A DNA stretch of 64,000 bases. Origin: Sphaerisporangium sp040683095 (GTDB taxonomy: Bacteria; Actinomycetota; Actinomycetes; Streptosporangiales; Streptosporangiaceae). The stretch is from positions 1-64,000 of the forward strand of contig NZ_JBFBCI010000013.1 in assembly GCF_040683095.1 (NCBI RefSeq). Reading direction: 5' to 3'. Positions 17,092 to 24,550 of this stretch are shown piece after piece. Both the position numbers and the translations under genes were made by a program. The first letter of the stretch is position 1. Every line of letters starts with the position of its first letter. The notes beneath the pieces were generated by a model that had not been told where the DNA came from, did no database searches, and saw only the letters and a list, made by a program, of their open reading frames with translations.

Positions 17092-20000
17092 CTAGCAAAC
17101 CCGGCCTCCGGCGTCGTTGACCGGGCAGCTCGCCTTGGCGGCGCACGTGCGGCAGCCGTCGTTCACCGTCGCGGTGAAGACCCGCGAGGACATGCCGGTC
17201 GCGACCGTGTCGACCAGTTCCCCGGCCCACCCGGGCTCGTGGTCGTCGCCGAGGGCGCCCTGGACCTGCTCGCGGGCCAGCTTGGCGTCCTTGCCCGCCG
17301 CCTTGCCGAGCTGGACGAGCGCCGCACCGCCCGGCTCGGTCAGGCCGTGACGCTCGAAAGCGCCGAGCAGCGTGGCGAGCTGGTAGACGCCGAGCTGGGG
17401 GTGCCGGTCGAGGTCGTGGTCGGAGGGCTTGCTGGTGCCCGTCTTGAGGTCGATGATCACGGCCCGGCCGTCGCCGTCGCGCTCGACGCGGTCGACGCGG
17501 CCCTTGATCTGCACGTGTTCCGAGAGCATCGCGGTGAACGCCTCTTCGACGGCGACGAGCTCGCGCGGGTTCCGCTCGTGCCAGGTGAGGAAGCGGGAGA
17601 GCATCTGCTCGGCGACCGTGCGCTGCTTGCGGTTGAACCACAGGCCGCCGAAGTCCAGTTCGTCCCACACCTCGTCGATGCGCTTGCCGAGCGCGTCGCC
17701 TTCCTGGCCCGCGGCGGCGAGGACGGCGACGGCGTGGATGACCGAGCCGAGGCTGCGCGACATGTCGGTGCCGGACGCCCCGACGGCGGTCTCCAGCAGC
17801 CAGCGCAGGCCGCATTTGGTGAAGCTCTCGACGGTGGACGGCGAGATGCGGACGATGCCGTCCGGCCAGGTGAGGGGACGGTCGTCGGAGATGCGCGTGA
17901 GCGCGTACCACTCGTCGGGGTGGGCGCCGGGGACGCCGGAGCGCGCCAGGCGGGCGAGGTGGCCGGCGGCGGCCCTGCGCATCGCCTCGGGACGGGTGGG
18001 GTCGCACACGGCGGCGCGCAGGTCGGCGACCAGGGCGGACATGCTCAGCCAGCGGGCGCGGTCGTCGACGTTCGCGTCCTCGGCGGCGCCGGGGACCAGC
18101 TCGGCCAGGAACCGCGAGGGCCGCTCGTCGGTGTCCTCCCCGCCGACGGCCGTGACGACCAGGCGGCGGCGGGCGCGGGTGGCGGCGACGTAGAACAGGC
18201 GGCGTTCCTCGGCGAGGAGCTTGGAGGCGAGGGCGGCCGTGGCGGCGTCCACGCCGTCGAGCACCGAGCCCTCCGACAGGGCGACGAGCTGCTCGATGCC
18301 GAGGAGCGAGCCGCGCAGCCGCAGGTCCGGCCACACCCCGTCCTGCACGCCGGCGACCACCACGACGTCCCACTCCAGGCCCTTGGAGCGGTGGGCGGTC
18401 AGGATGCGGACGGCGTCGCCGTCGGGGGAGTGGGCGGCGAGCGTGTTGCCGGCGATCTCCTGGGAGACCAGGTCGTCGAGGAAGACGCCCGCGCCGGCGT
18501 GGGGCAGGCGGTCGACGAAGCGGGCGGCGTGGTCGAACAGGGCCACCACGGCGTCGAGGTCACGGTCGGCCTGCGCGCCCCTGGCCCCCCCGGCGACGCT
18601 CGCGTCCGTCCACCGCTCGGCCAGGCCGGACGCCTGCCACACCGCCCACAGGGCCTCCTCGGCGGTGTCGCCGCGGTCGGCGGACGCGCGGGCGACCTTG
18701 ATGAGGGCGGCGACACGCTCGGCGCAGGCGGCGACGTGCGGCTCGATCGAGGTCAGCTCGCGGGAGTCGCGGACGGCGGCGACGAGCAGCTCGTCGGAGG
18801 GGCGCGGCGGCGGGGACGGCGTGCCGGTGCCGGTTTCGGTGCCGGTGTCGATGGCCGCGGCCTCCAGCTCGGCCACGCGCAGGGCGCGGCGCAGGCGGCG
18901 CACGCCGATCGCGTCGGTGGCGCCCAGCGGGCCGGTGAGCAGTTCTTCCGCGGTGGTGACGTCGAGGGTCTCGGGGCGCAGCGCGACGCGCAGCAGCGTG
19001 GCGAGCGGCCGCACGCCCGGCTGCTGGATGAGCGGCACCTCGTCGCCCATCACCACGGCGGGGACGCCCGCGGACAACAGCGCGCGGCGCAGCATCGGCA
19101 CCTGGCGGGTGGCCGAGCGCACGAGCACGGCCATGCGCGACCACGGCACGCCGTCGAGCAGGTGGGCGCGGCGCAGCGTGTCGGCGACGACGGCGGCCTC
19201 CTGGGTCTCGCTGTCGGCGAGCAGGACGCGGACCTCGCCGGGGTCGGCGGTGTCGACGGCGAGCAGGTCGCGGTGGCTGTCGGGGTGGGGACGGGCGCCG
19301 CGGCCGGGGCTCGGCGGGACGGGCAGGCGGGAGGCGAGGCGACGGGAGGCGGCCAGCAGGCCGGCGCCGCTGCGGCGGCAGACGCGCAGCGCGACGACCG
19401 GGGCCTCGCGGTCGTCGGCCGTGCGGAACCGCTCGGGGAAGGACAGGATGTTGCGGACGTCGGCGCCGCGGAAGCCGTAGATCGACTGGTCGGGGTCGCC
19501 GACGGCGATCAGGTCGCGGCCGTCGCCGGCGAGGTGGCGCAGGAGCTGGTCCTGGGCCGGGTCGGTGTCCTGGTACTCGTCCACGAACACGACGTCGTAG
19601 GCCCCGCGCTCGCGCAGGCGCACCTCGGGGTCGCTCAGCAGGCCGGCGCCGGCGCGGATCAGCTCGGCGTAGTCGAGGGCGGGCGTGGGGTCGAGGTCGA
19701 ACCGGTCGTTGTACCGGTCGGCGAAACGGCCCGCCGCCACCCAGTCGGCGCGGCCGTGCTCGCGGCCGAGCACCACAAGGTCGGGGCCGTCCAGGCCGCG
19801 CTCGGCGGCCCTGGCGAGGAAGTCACGCAGCTCTTCGGCGAACCCGCGCGTCTTCAGCGCCTCGCGCAGGCTCGGCGGCCACTGGCGCGCGCCGTCCTCC
19901 AGGTCGCCGTGGAGCAGGCGGCGGATCTCCAGGAGCTGCTCGGGGCCGGTGAGCAGGCGCGGCGGCGGGTCGCCGGCGAGGACGGCCTCGCGGCGCAGCA

Positions 20001-20325
20001 GGGCGTAGGCGTAGCTGTGGAAGGTGAGCGCGAGGGGCGTTCGCGTGGTGCGGCGCATACGGGCGGTGATGCGCTCGCGCAGCTCTTGGGCGGCCTTGCG
20101 GCTGAAGGTGAGGACGAGCACGCGCTCGGGGTCGACGCCGCGCCGCTCGACGCGCTCGACGATGCTCTCGACGATCGTGGTGGTCTTGCCGGTGCCGGGG
20201 CCCGCCAGCACGAGCAGCGGGCCGCCCGGGTGGTTGACGACCGCGCGCTGGTTCTCGTCGAGCGCGGGAGGCGACCCCTGTCGCGCGCTCCCCCTGCGTA
20301 CCAGGCGGTAGGTCTGACCACTCAC
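17092..20325 (-). CDS. adnA: AdnA subunit: UvrD-type helicase with Fe-S RecB-type nuclease
   Basis: 1077 residues, upstream partner of AdnB. Walker A A-G-P-G-T-G-K-T-T (41-49), V-F-V-D-E-Y-Q-D-T-D-P-A-Q, V-G-D-P-D-Q-S-I-Y-G-F-R-G and L-T-A-H-R-S-K-G-L-E-W mark the helicase. The nuclease has G-R-V-D-R-V and V-I-I-D-L-K-T-G. An iron-sulfur cluster is expected from one Cys near residue 837 (T-K-C-G-L-R-W) and C1058-x2-C1061-x5-C1067 at the very C-terminus, as in AdnA and AddB. The start is GTG at 20325. The two subunits form a heterodimeric end-resection motor-nuclease. The repeat array at 20481-20782 lies in the upstream region. Confidence 0.92.
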   Translation of the reverse strand: MSGQTYRLVRRGSARQGSPPALDENQRAVVNHPGGPLLVLAGPGTGKTTTIVESIVERVERRGVDPERVLVLTFSRKAAQELRERITARMRRTTRTPLALTFHSYAYALLRREAVLAGDPPPRLLTGPEQLLEIRRLLHGDLEDGARQWPPSLREALKTRGFAEELRDFLARAAERGLDGPDLVVLGREHGRADWVAAGRFADRYNDRFDLDPTPALDYAELIRAGAGLLSDPEVRLRERGAYDVVFVDEYQDTDPAQDQLLRHLAGDGRDLIAVGDPDQSIYGFRGADVRNILSFPERFRTADDREAPVVALRVCRRSGAGLLAASRRLASRLPVPPSPGRGARPHPDSHRDLLAVDTADPGEVRVLLADSETQEAAVVADTLRRAHLLDGVPWSRMAVLVRSATRQVPMLRRALLSAGVPAVVMGDEVPLIQQPGVRPLATLLRVALRPETLDVTTAEELLTGPLGATDAIGVRRLRRALRVAELEAAAIDTGTETGTGTPSPPPRPSDELLVAAVRDSRELTSIEPHVAACAERVAALIKVARASADRGDTAEEALWAVWQASGLAERWTDASVAGGARGAQADRDLDAVVALFDHAARFVDRLPHAGAGVFLDDLVSQEIAGNTLAAHSPDGDAVRILTAHRSKGLEWDVVVVAGVQDGVWPDLRLRGSLLGIEQLVALSEGSVLDGVDAATAALASKLLAEERRLFYVAATRARRRLVVTAVGGEDTDERPSRFLAELVPGAAEDANVDDRARWLSMSALVADLRAAVCDPTRPEAMRRAAAGHLARLARSGVPGAHPDEWYALTRISDDRPLTWPDGIVRISPSTVESFTKCGLRWLLETAVGASGTDMSRSLGSVIHAVAVLAAAGQEGDALGKRIDEVWDELDFGGLWFNRKQRTVAEQMLSRFLTWHERNPRELVAVEEAFTAMLSEHVQIKGRVDRVERDGDGRAVIIDLKTGTSKPSDHDLDRHPQLGVYQLATLLGAFERHGLTEPGGAALVQLGKAAGKDAKLAREQVQGALGDDHEPGWAGELVDTVATGMSSRVFTATVNDGCRTCAAKASCPVNDAGGRVC

Positions 20326-20480
20326 AACACGCTATTCCACCAGACCACGCGGGTAGATCGTGCCGACTCGGCCGGTACCGACGCCCGCGAATCTCCGTGG
20401 CGGGTGACAAAGCAGGTTATCGGGGTCATGCCGACACGCCGAGCAATGACACGCCCATGTCTCCACCGCCTCCGGGGCGC

Positions 20481-20612
20481 CCCGAACCGCCGTGCCGGAG
20501 GCGCGGCAATAGGCACTGTTCGGGGCGCGGCGGTGTTCTGGAGTCCTCACGCGCGAGGGTGAGGGACGATCCCTCGTGTGTGAGGGCGGAAGAACGCCGC
20601 CAAAAGGGGCGT
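20481..20612 (+). repeat. 132-bp tandem repeat, unit 1
   Basis: First full unit of a direct tandem repeat with a period of exactly 132 bases; unit 2 differs only in its last base. Each unit holds nested inverted repeats: an outer pair GTTCGGGGCG / CG(T,G)CCCGAAC, a middle pair GGCGGTGTTCT / AGAACGCCGCC, and an inner 15-bp pair CCTCACGCGCGAGGG / CCCTCGTGTGTGAGG. Mispairs are mostly G-U type, which suggests RNA folding. The array lies between adnA and the GNAT gene. Confidence 0.9.
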
Positions 20613-20744
20613 CCCGAACCGCCGTGCCGGAGGCGCGGCAATAGGCACTGTTCGGGGCGCGGCGGTGTTCTGGAGTCCTCACGCGCGAGGGTGAGGGACG
20701 ATCCCTCGTGTGTGAGGGCGGAAGAACGCCGCCAAAAGGGGCGG
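20613..20744 (+). repeat. 132-bp tandem repeat, unit 2
   Basis: Identical to unit 1 over 131 of 132 bases. The foldable segment runs 20650-20751, reaching a few bases into unit 3. Confidence 0.9.
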
Positions 20745-20782
20745 CCCGAACCGCCGCGCCGGAGGCGCGGCCATAAGCACTG
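20745..20782 (+). repeat. 132-bp repeat, partial unit 3
   Basis: First 38 bases of the unit, ending one base before the stop codon of the GNAT gene. It contains the perfect hairpin GCCGCGCC-GGA-GGCGCGGC; in units 1 and 2 one pair is T.G, which would still pair in RNA. The segment ending GGCCATAAG recurs at 49346-49372. Confidence 0.85.
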
Positions 20783-21685
20783 TCAGCCGAGGGCAAGCAT
20801 CACCGGGGTGTAGATGCGGGCGCGGGCGCCGGGGAGGGGGCCGCCGCGGGTCATCAGGGTGGTGGTGAAGGCCGGTCGCACGCCGCGGGCGGCGGCCCAG
20901 CCGGCGAGGTCCGTGTGGTCGGCATGGTCAGCGAGGTCGGCATGGTCGGCGAGGTCGGCGCCGAGGTCCAGGCGTACGGGGGCGTGCAGCTCGGAGGCCA
21001 GCTCGGCGATCAGGCCCCGGGCCATGGCCGTGCTGTCGGCGATCACCGGGCCGACCACGACGTTGTCGACGTTGCGCCACGCCGCGCCGAAGCCGACGAC
21101 CTTCCCGCCGCGTTCGGCGACCCACGTCCGCTCGGCGATGGAGGACAGCCGGGTGATCAGGCCGGCGCGCGGGGCGCCGGAGGCGTGCGTGTCCAGGCCC
21201 CGGATCGCGGTCAGGTCGGCCTCGCGCGCCGGGCGCAGGCCGTCGTGCTTGAAGTCCTCCGGCTCGGGGCGAAAGTGCCCGATGTGGGTGACGATCCGGC
21301 CGACCGCGCGGAAGCCGAGCTTCTGGTACAGCCCGCGGCCGTACTCGGTCGCCGAGAGGAAGACCGTCGCGTCCCCGGCCCGGTCGAGGACGTGCAGCAT
21401 GAGCCGGCGGCCGAGCCCCATGCGGCCGTACCGGCTGGCCACCAGGACCATGCTGACCGCGCCGAGGTCGCGGCCGTAGCGGGCGAGGACGGCCGTGCCG
21501 GCGAGTCCTCCGCCGGGGTCGTCGATGCCGTACACCTCACCGACCTCGAACAGCAGCCTCCACTTGGCCTCCTCGGGCAGCCACTGCCGGTCGATGGCGA
21601 GCATCAGGCAGTCGCGGAGGTCACCGAGGCCGAGCCTGCGGACGGGCATGTCGCCCACGCTCGGCCGGCGGGTGGAATGGATCAC
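20783..21685 (-). CDS. GNAT family N-acetyltransferase, double-domain
   Basis: About 300 residues from GTG 21685 (CGGGGGTG upstream); ATG 21649 and ATG 21763 are alternatives. The N-terminal half has the GNAT fold with acetyl-CoA loop R-Y-G-R-M-G-L-G-R-R-L-M and the later Y-x-K-L-G-F-R. The C-terminal half (L-R-P-A-R-E-A-D-L onward) resembles the second acetyltransferase-like domain of YitH-type proteins. Near the C-terminus is a short D/H-rich repeat (L-A-D-H-A-D, twice, then a variant). The substrate is unknown. The stop abuts the 132-bp repeat array, which may act as its transcription end. Confidence 0.8.
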   Translation of the reverse strand: MIHSTRRPSVGDMPVRRLGLGDLRDCLMLAIDRQWLPEEAKWRLLFEVGEVYGIDDPGGGLAGTAVLARYGRDLGAVSMVLVASRYGRMGLGRRLMLHVLDRAGDATVFLSATEYGRGLYQKLGFRAVGRIVTHIGHFRPEPEDFKHDGLRPAREADLTAIRGLDTHASGAPRAGLITRLSSIAERTWVAERGGKVVGFGAAWRNVDNVVVGPVIADSTAMARGLIAELASELHAPVRLDLGADLADHADLADHADHTDLAGWAAARGVRPAFTTTLMTRGGPLPGARARIYTPVMLALG

Positions 21686-21804
21686 GCACACCCCCGATGA
21701 CGGCGTCCGGGCCTTCGAACCCCTTCCGTCCGCATCATCGACCACATCCGGCGATACATCCACTTAATTTGCGGACCGGCATTGATGTTCGTTCAGTCCT
21801 TTTT

Positions 21805-21820
21805 TCCGTACATGTACGGA
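21805..21820. promoter_or_regulatory. 16-base perfect palindrome, possible operator
   Basis: TCCGTACATGTACGGA is a perfect palindrome in the AT-rich start of the divergent intergenic region, 120 bases upstream of the GNAT start and about 330 bases upstream of the protease start. It has the look of a regulator binding site. No regulator is identified. Confidence 0.45.
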
Positions 21821-22148
21821 TGTCGCTACGGATGTTCAGAACGCGAACCGGCACTTAGCGTCACGCACAGGTCAGTTCACCCGGCCGCGTGAGCCGAGTA
21901 AGGAGCGCTGTGGAGACACTCCCCCACTTACCGCCCTAGCCGCTTCACTCGCACGGAGACTCCGCCGGACACGGCCCGCCCGGCCAGGTCATCCCCAACC
22001 GGCGGACGCATCCCGTTCTCCTTTGTCTCATCACCCCCTGATCCCTTCACTCACCCCGCCGGTCGACCGTGCCCGGTGGCGTGACGACCGCCGCCCGCGT
22101 ACACGGCGAGAGACGCGGCGGCGGGAGGCACTAGAAAGGAAATCGCGC
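21821..22148. other. Long leader/intergenic region before the M4 protease
   Basis: About 330 bases without a convincing gene. An open frame in phase with the protease extends up to 22023, but its Arg-rich residues do not look like a signal peptide. The GAAAGGAAA site sits directly before ATG 22149, so this is most likely promoter and untranslated leader. I saw no known riboswitch core. Confidence 0.5.
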
Positions 22149-24368
22149 ATGAGGCGCAGAGCTCTATTCGCGGTGACCGCCGGTCTGGCCATCGTGGCCG
22201 TCGCGGCGCCGGCAACCCCCGCGGCCGCCAAGCCCCCGCCCGGGTTCACGGCCACGCCCCTGGCGGCGGACCCGCTCCAGCGCGCGACGCTGGCGGCCGA
22301 CCAGGCCGTCGCCAGCCAGCTGGACGCCCTCCGCAAAGGCACCGACGAAGTCTTCACCCGCACCGGCGTGACCCCCAGCGTCGGGGGCTCGTTCTACGCG
22401 ACCTACGCGCGGTCCTACAAGGGCCTGCCCGTGATCGGCGGCGACGCGGTCGTCGTCACCGACTCCGCCGGGCGCGTCCGCGACACCGAGTCCGCCGCCG
22501 CGCCGACCGTCGGCCTGTCGACCGAGGCGACGGTGAGCGCCGAGCAGGCGCTGGCCACCTCCAAGACCAAGCTGGACCGCGTCGACGACAGCCGTCCGGC
22601 GCGCCTGGTCGTCCTCGCCTGGGGCGCGCAGCCGCGCCTGGCCTGGGAGTCCACGGTCTCCGGCATCTCGAACGGCAAGCCGAGCATCCAGCACGTCTTC
22701 GTGGACGCCAAGACCGGCGCGATCGCCGACTCCTACGACGACGTCAAGGCCGGCACCGGCAACGGGTACTACTACGGTACGGTCACCATCCAGACCAGCG
22801 GCTCCGGCAGCTCGTTCTCGATGACCGACTCCACCCGCAGCGGCATTCGCTGTGGCGGCCAGAACGGCTCCGCCTACACCGGCACCGACGACGCGTGGGG
22901 CAACGGCTCGGGCACCAACCTGGAGACCGCCTGCGTCGACACCCTGTACGGCGTCCAGAGCGAGTGGGACATGCTGCGCGACTGGCTCGGCCGTAGCGGC
23001 ATCAACGGCAGCGGCGGCGGCTTCCCGGCGCGCGTCGGCCTCGCGGACGTCAACGCGTACTGGAACGGCAGCTACACCAACTTCGGCCACTCGCAGGACA
23101 ACCAGCGCCAGGCCACGCCGATCGACGTCGTGGGCCACGAGTTCGGCCACGCGATCTTCCAGACCACGCCGGGCGGCGCCGGCTCGGGCAACGAGAACGG
23201 CGGCATCAACGAGGGCACCGGCGACATCTTCGGCGCGCTGACCGAGGCCTACGCCAACAACCCGAACGACCCGCCGGACTACCAGGTCGGCGAAGAGGTC
23301 GACCTCGTCGGCCAGGGCCCGATCCGCTACATGTACAACCCGTCGCTGGCCGGGGACCCGAACTGCTACTCCTCCTCGATCCCCAGCACCGAGGTGCACG
23401 CGGCGGCCGGTCCGATAAACCACTGGTTCTACCTGCTCGCCGAAGGTTCCGCCCCGGGCGGCGGCAAGCCCGGCAGCCCGATCTGCTCCGGCGGCCCGTC
23501 CTCGGTGACCGGCCTCGGCATCCAGAAGGCCGGCAAGATCTACATGGGCGCCCTCAGCCGTAAGACGTCGAGCTGGCGCTACATCAACGTCCGCACCGCC
23601 TCCCTGGCCGCGGCCGTCGAGCTGTACGGCGCGAGCAGCCCCGAGTGCGCCGCCACCAAGGCCGCCTGGAACGCCGTCAGCGTCCCGGTGCAGTCCGGTG
23701 AGCCCACCTGCACCGACAGCCCCGGCAACGACTACTCCATCGCGCTGAACCCGACCTCCGGCTCGGTCACCGCGGGCGGCTCGGCCACCGCCACCGTCTC
23801 CACGGCGACGACCTCCGGCAGCGCGCAGACGGTCACCTTCTCGGCCTCGGGTCTGCCGAGCGGCGCCACCGCGACCTTCAGCCCGGCCTCGGTGACCTCG
23901 GGCGGCTCCTCGACGCTGACCATCTCCACCTCGACGTCGACGCCGAACGGCTCCTACAGCGTGACGGTCACCGGCACCGGGTCCGTGACCCACACGGCGA
24001 CCTACACGCTGACGGTCGGCACCAGCGGCGGCCGGACGTTCAGCAACGACACGAACTACACGATCAACGACCTGTCGACGATCAACAGCCCGATCACCTC
24101 GACCGCCTCGGGCAGCGCGGTCTCCCCGGTCCGGCTCACGATCGTCATCAGCCACACCTGCGCCGAGGACCTGCGGATCCGCCTGCGCGGCCCGAGCGGG
24201 ACGTTCTACACCGTCAAGAGCAGCGGCGGCATCTCCTGCACCTCCTTCGGCACCCGCAACTACTCCGTTCCCGTCAGCCAGACGGCCGCCGGAACCTGGA
24301 CCCTGGAGGTCACCGACCAGTACACCCTGGACACCGGCTTCCTGGACTCCTGGAGCATCACCCTCTGA
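22149..24368 (+). CDS. Secreted M4 (thermolysin-like) metalloprotease with P-domain
   Basis: 739 residues. ATG 22149 follows GAAAGGAAA. Signal peptide about 1-27 (M-R-R-R-A-L-F.. to T-P-A-A-A-K). An FTP/PepSY-type propeptide comes next. The peptidase M4 domain has zinc ligands H330-E331-F-G-H334 and E355 in G-G-I-N-E-G-T-G-D-I-F-G, and the catalytic His in G-P-I-N-H-W-F-Y. A Ser/Thr-rich Ig-like domain (about 520-625) and a C-terminal proprotein-convertase P-domain (about 630-739, D-L-R-I-R-L-R-G-P-S-G-T) follow. It should be exported and degrade extracellular protein. It is immediately followed by a hairpin terminator. Confidence 0.94.
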   Translation: MRRRALFAVTAGLAIVAVAAPATPAAAKPPPGFTATPLAADPLQRATLAADQAVASQLDALRKGTDEVFTRTGVTPSVGGSFYATYARSYKGLPVIGGDAVVVTDSAGRVRDTESAAAPTVGLSTEATVSAEQALATSKTKLDRVDDSRPARLVVLAWGAQPRLAWESTVSGISNGKPSIQHVFVDAKTGAIADSYDDVKAGTGNGYYYGTVTIQTSGSGSSFSMTDSTRSGIRCGGQNGSAYTGTDDAWGNGSGTNLETACVDTLYGVQSEWDMLRDWLGRSGINGSGGGFPARVGLADVNAYWNGSYTNFGHSQDNQRQATPIDVVGHEFGHAIFQTTPGGAGSGNENGGINEGTGDIFGALTEAYANNPNDPPDYQVGEEVDLVGQGPIRYMYNPSLAGDPNCYSSSIPSTEVHAAAGPINHWFYLLAEGSAPGGGKPGSPICSGGPSSVTGLGIQKAGKIYMGALSRKTSSWRYINVRTASLAAAVELYGASSPECAATKAAWNAVSVPVQSGEPTCTDSPGNDYSIALNPTSGSVTAGGSATATVSTATTSGSAQTVTFSASGLPSGATATFSPASVTSGGSSTLTISTSTSTPNGSYSVTVTGTGSVTHTATYTLTVGTSGGRTFSNDTNYTINDLSTINSPITSTASGSAVSPVRLTIVISHTCAEDLRIRLRGPSGTFYTVKSSGGISCTSFGTRNYSVPVSQTAAGTWTLEVTDQYTLDTGFLDSWSITL

Positions 24369-24369
24369 C

Positions 24370-24421
24370 CCTGTTCGGGGCGCGGCGGAAGAACGCCGCC
24401 TAGAAGGGCGCCCCGAACAGG
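24370..24421. terminator. Long hairpin after the protease, member of the interspersed repeat family
   Basis: 13-bp perfect outer stem CCTGTTCGGGGCG (24370-24382) with CGCCCCGAACAGG (24409-24421), plus an inner GGCGG/CCGCC stem. The same outer sequence and the GGCGG..AAGAACGCCGCC core occur in the 132-bp repeats at 20.5 kb, and the outer palindrome recurs at 49326-49345. It sits two bases past the protease stop. Confidence 0.8.
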
Positions 24422-24486
24422 CCGAGCGAAGTGAGGCCATGAACACAGCTGAGCAGGGCCTGAGCGTCTGAGACGACGGCCTTGAG

Positions 24487-24520
24487 ACCCCCGGGACCGG
24501 GCACCTCCGGTTCCGGGGGT
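24487..24520 (-). terminator. Hairpin downstream of the LuxR regulator
   Basis: 14-base arms (24487-24500, 24507-24520) with one mismatch and a six-base loop. It lies about 30 bases past the stop of the minus-strand LuxR gene. Confidence 0.6.
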
Positions 24521-24550
24521 TCGCCGTTTCCGGAGAGGAGACGCGGTCGT

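Noticed and set aside
13757..18373. A single 1538-residue AdnB starting at 18373
   Set aside because: The first 440 codons lie antiphase over the adnA nuclease region and are Arg/Pro-rich noise. The real start is near 17053.
17239..20562. Very long open frame (over 1100 codons) on the plus strand, opposite adnA
   Set aside because: It mirrors the adnA codons, has highly skewed Gly/Ala/Asp/Val composition and shows no motif. It is a high-G+C antisense shadow.
20481..20782. Possible CRISPR array
   Set aside because: The 132-bp units are contiguous direct repeats without unique spacers, and no cas genes are present. The Cas4-like nuclease at 47.6 kb also has no array nearby.
22164..24446. Long minus-strand frame opposite the M4 protease
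   Set aside because: The plus-strand frame carries a signal peptide, HEFGH and a P-domain. The minus frame is Gly/Arg/Ala noise.
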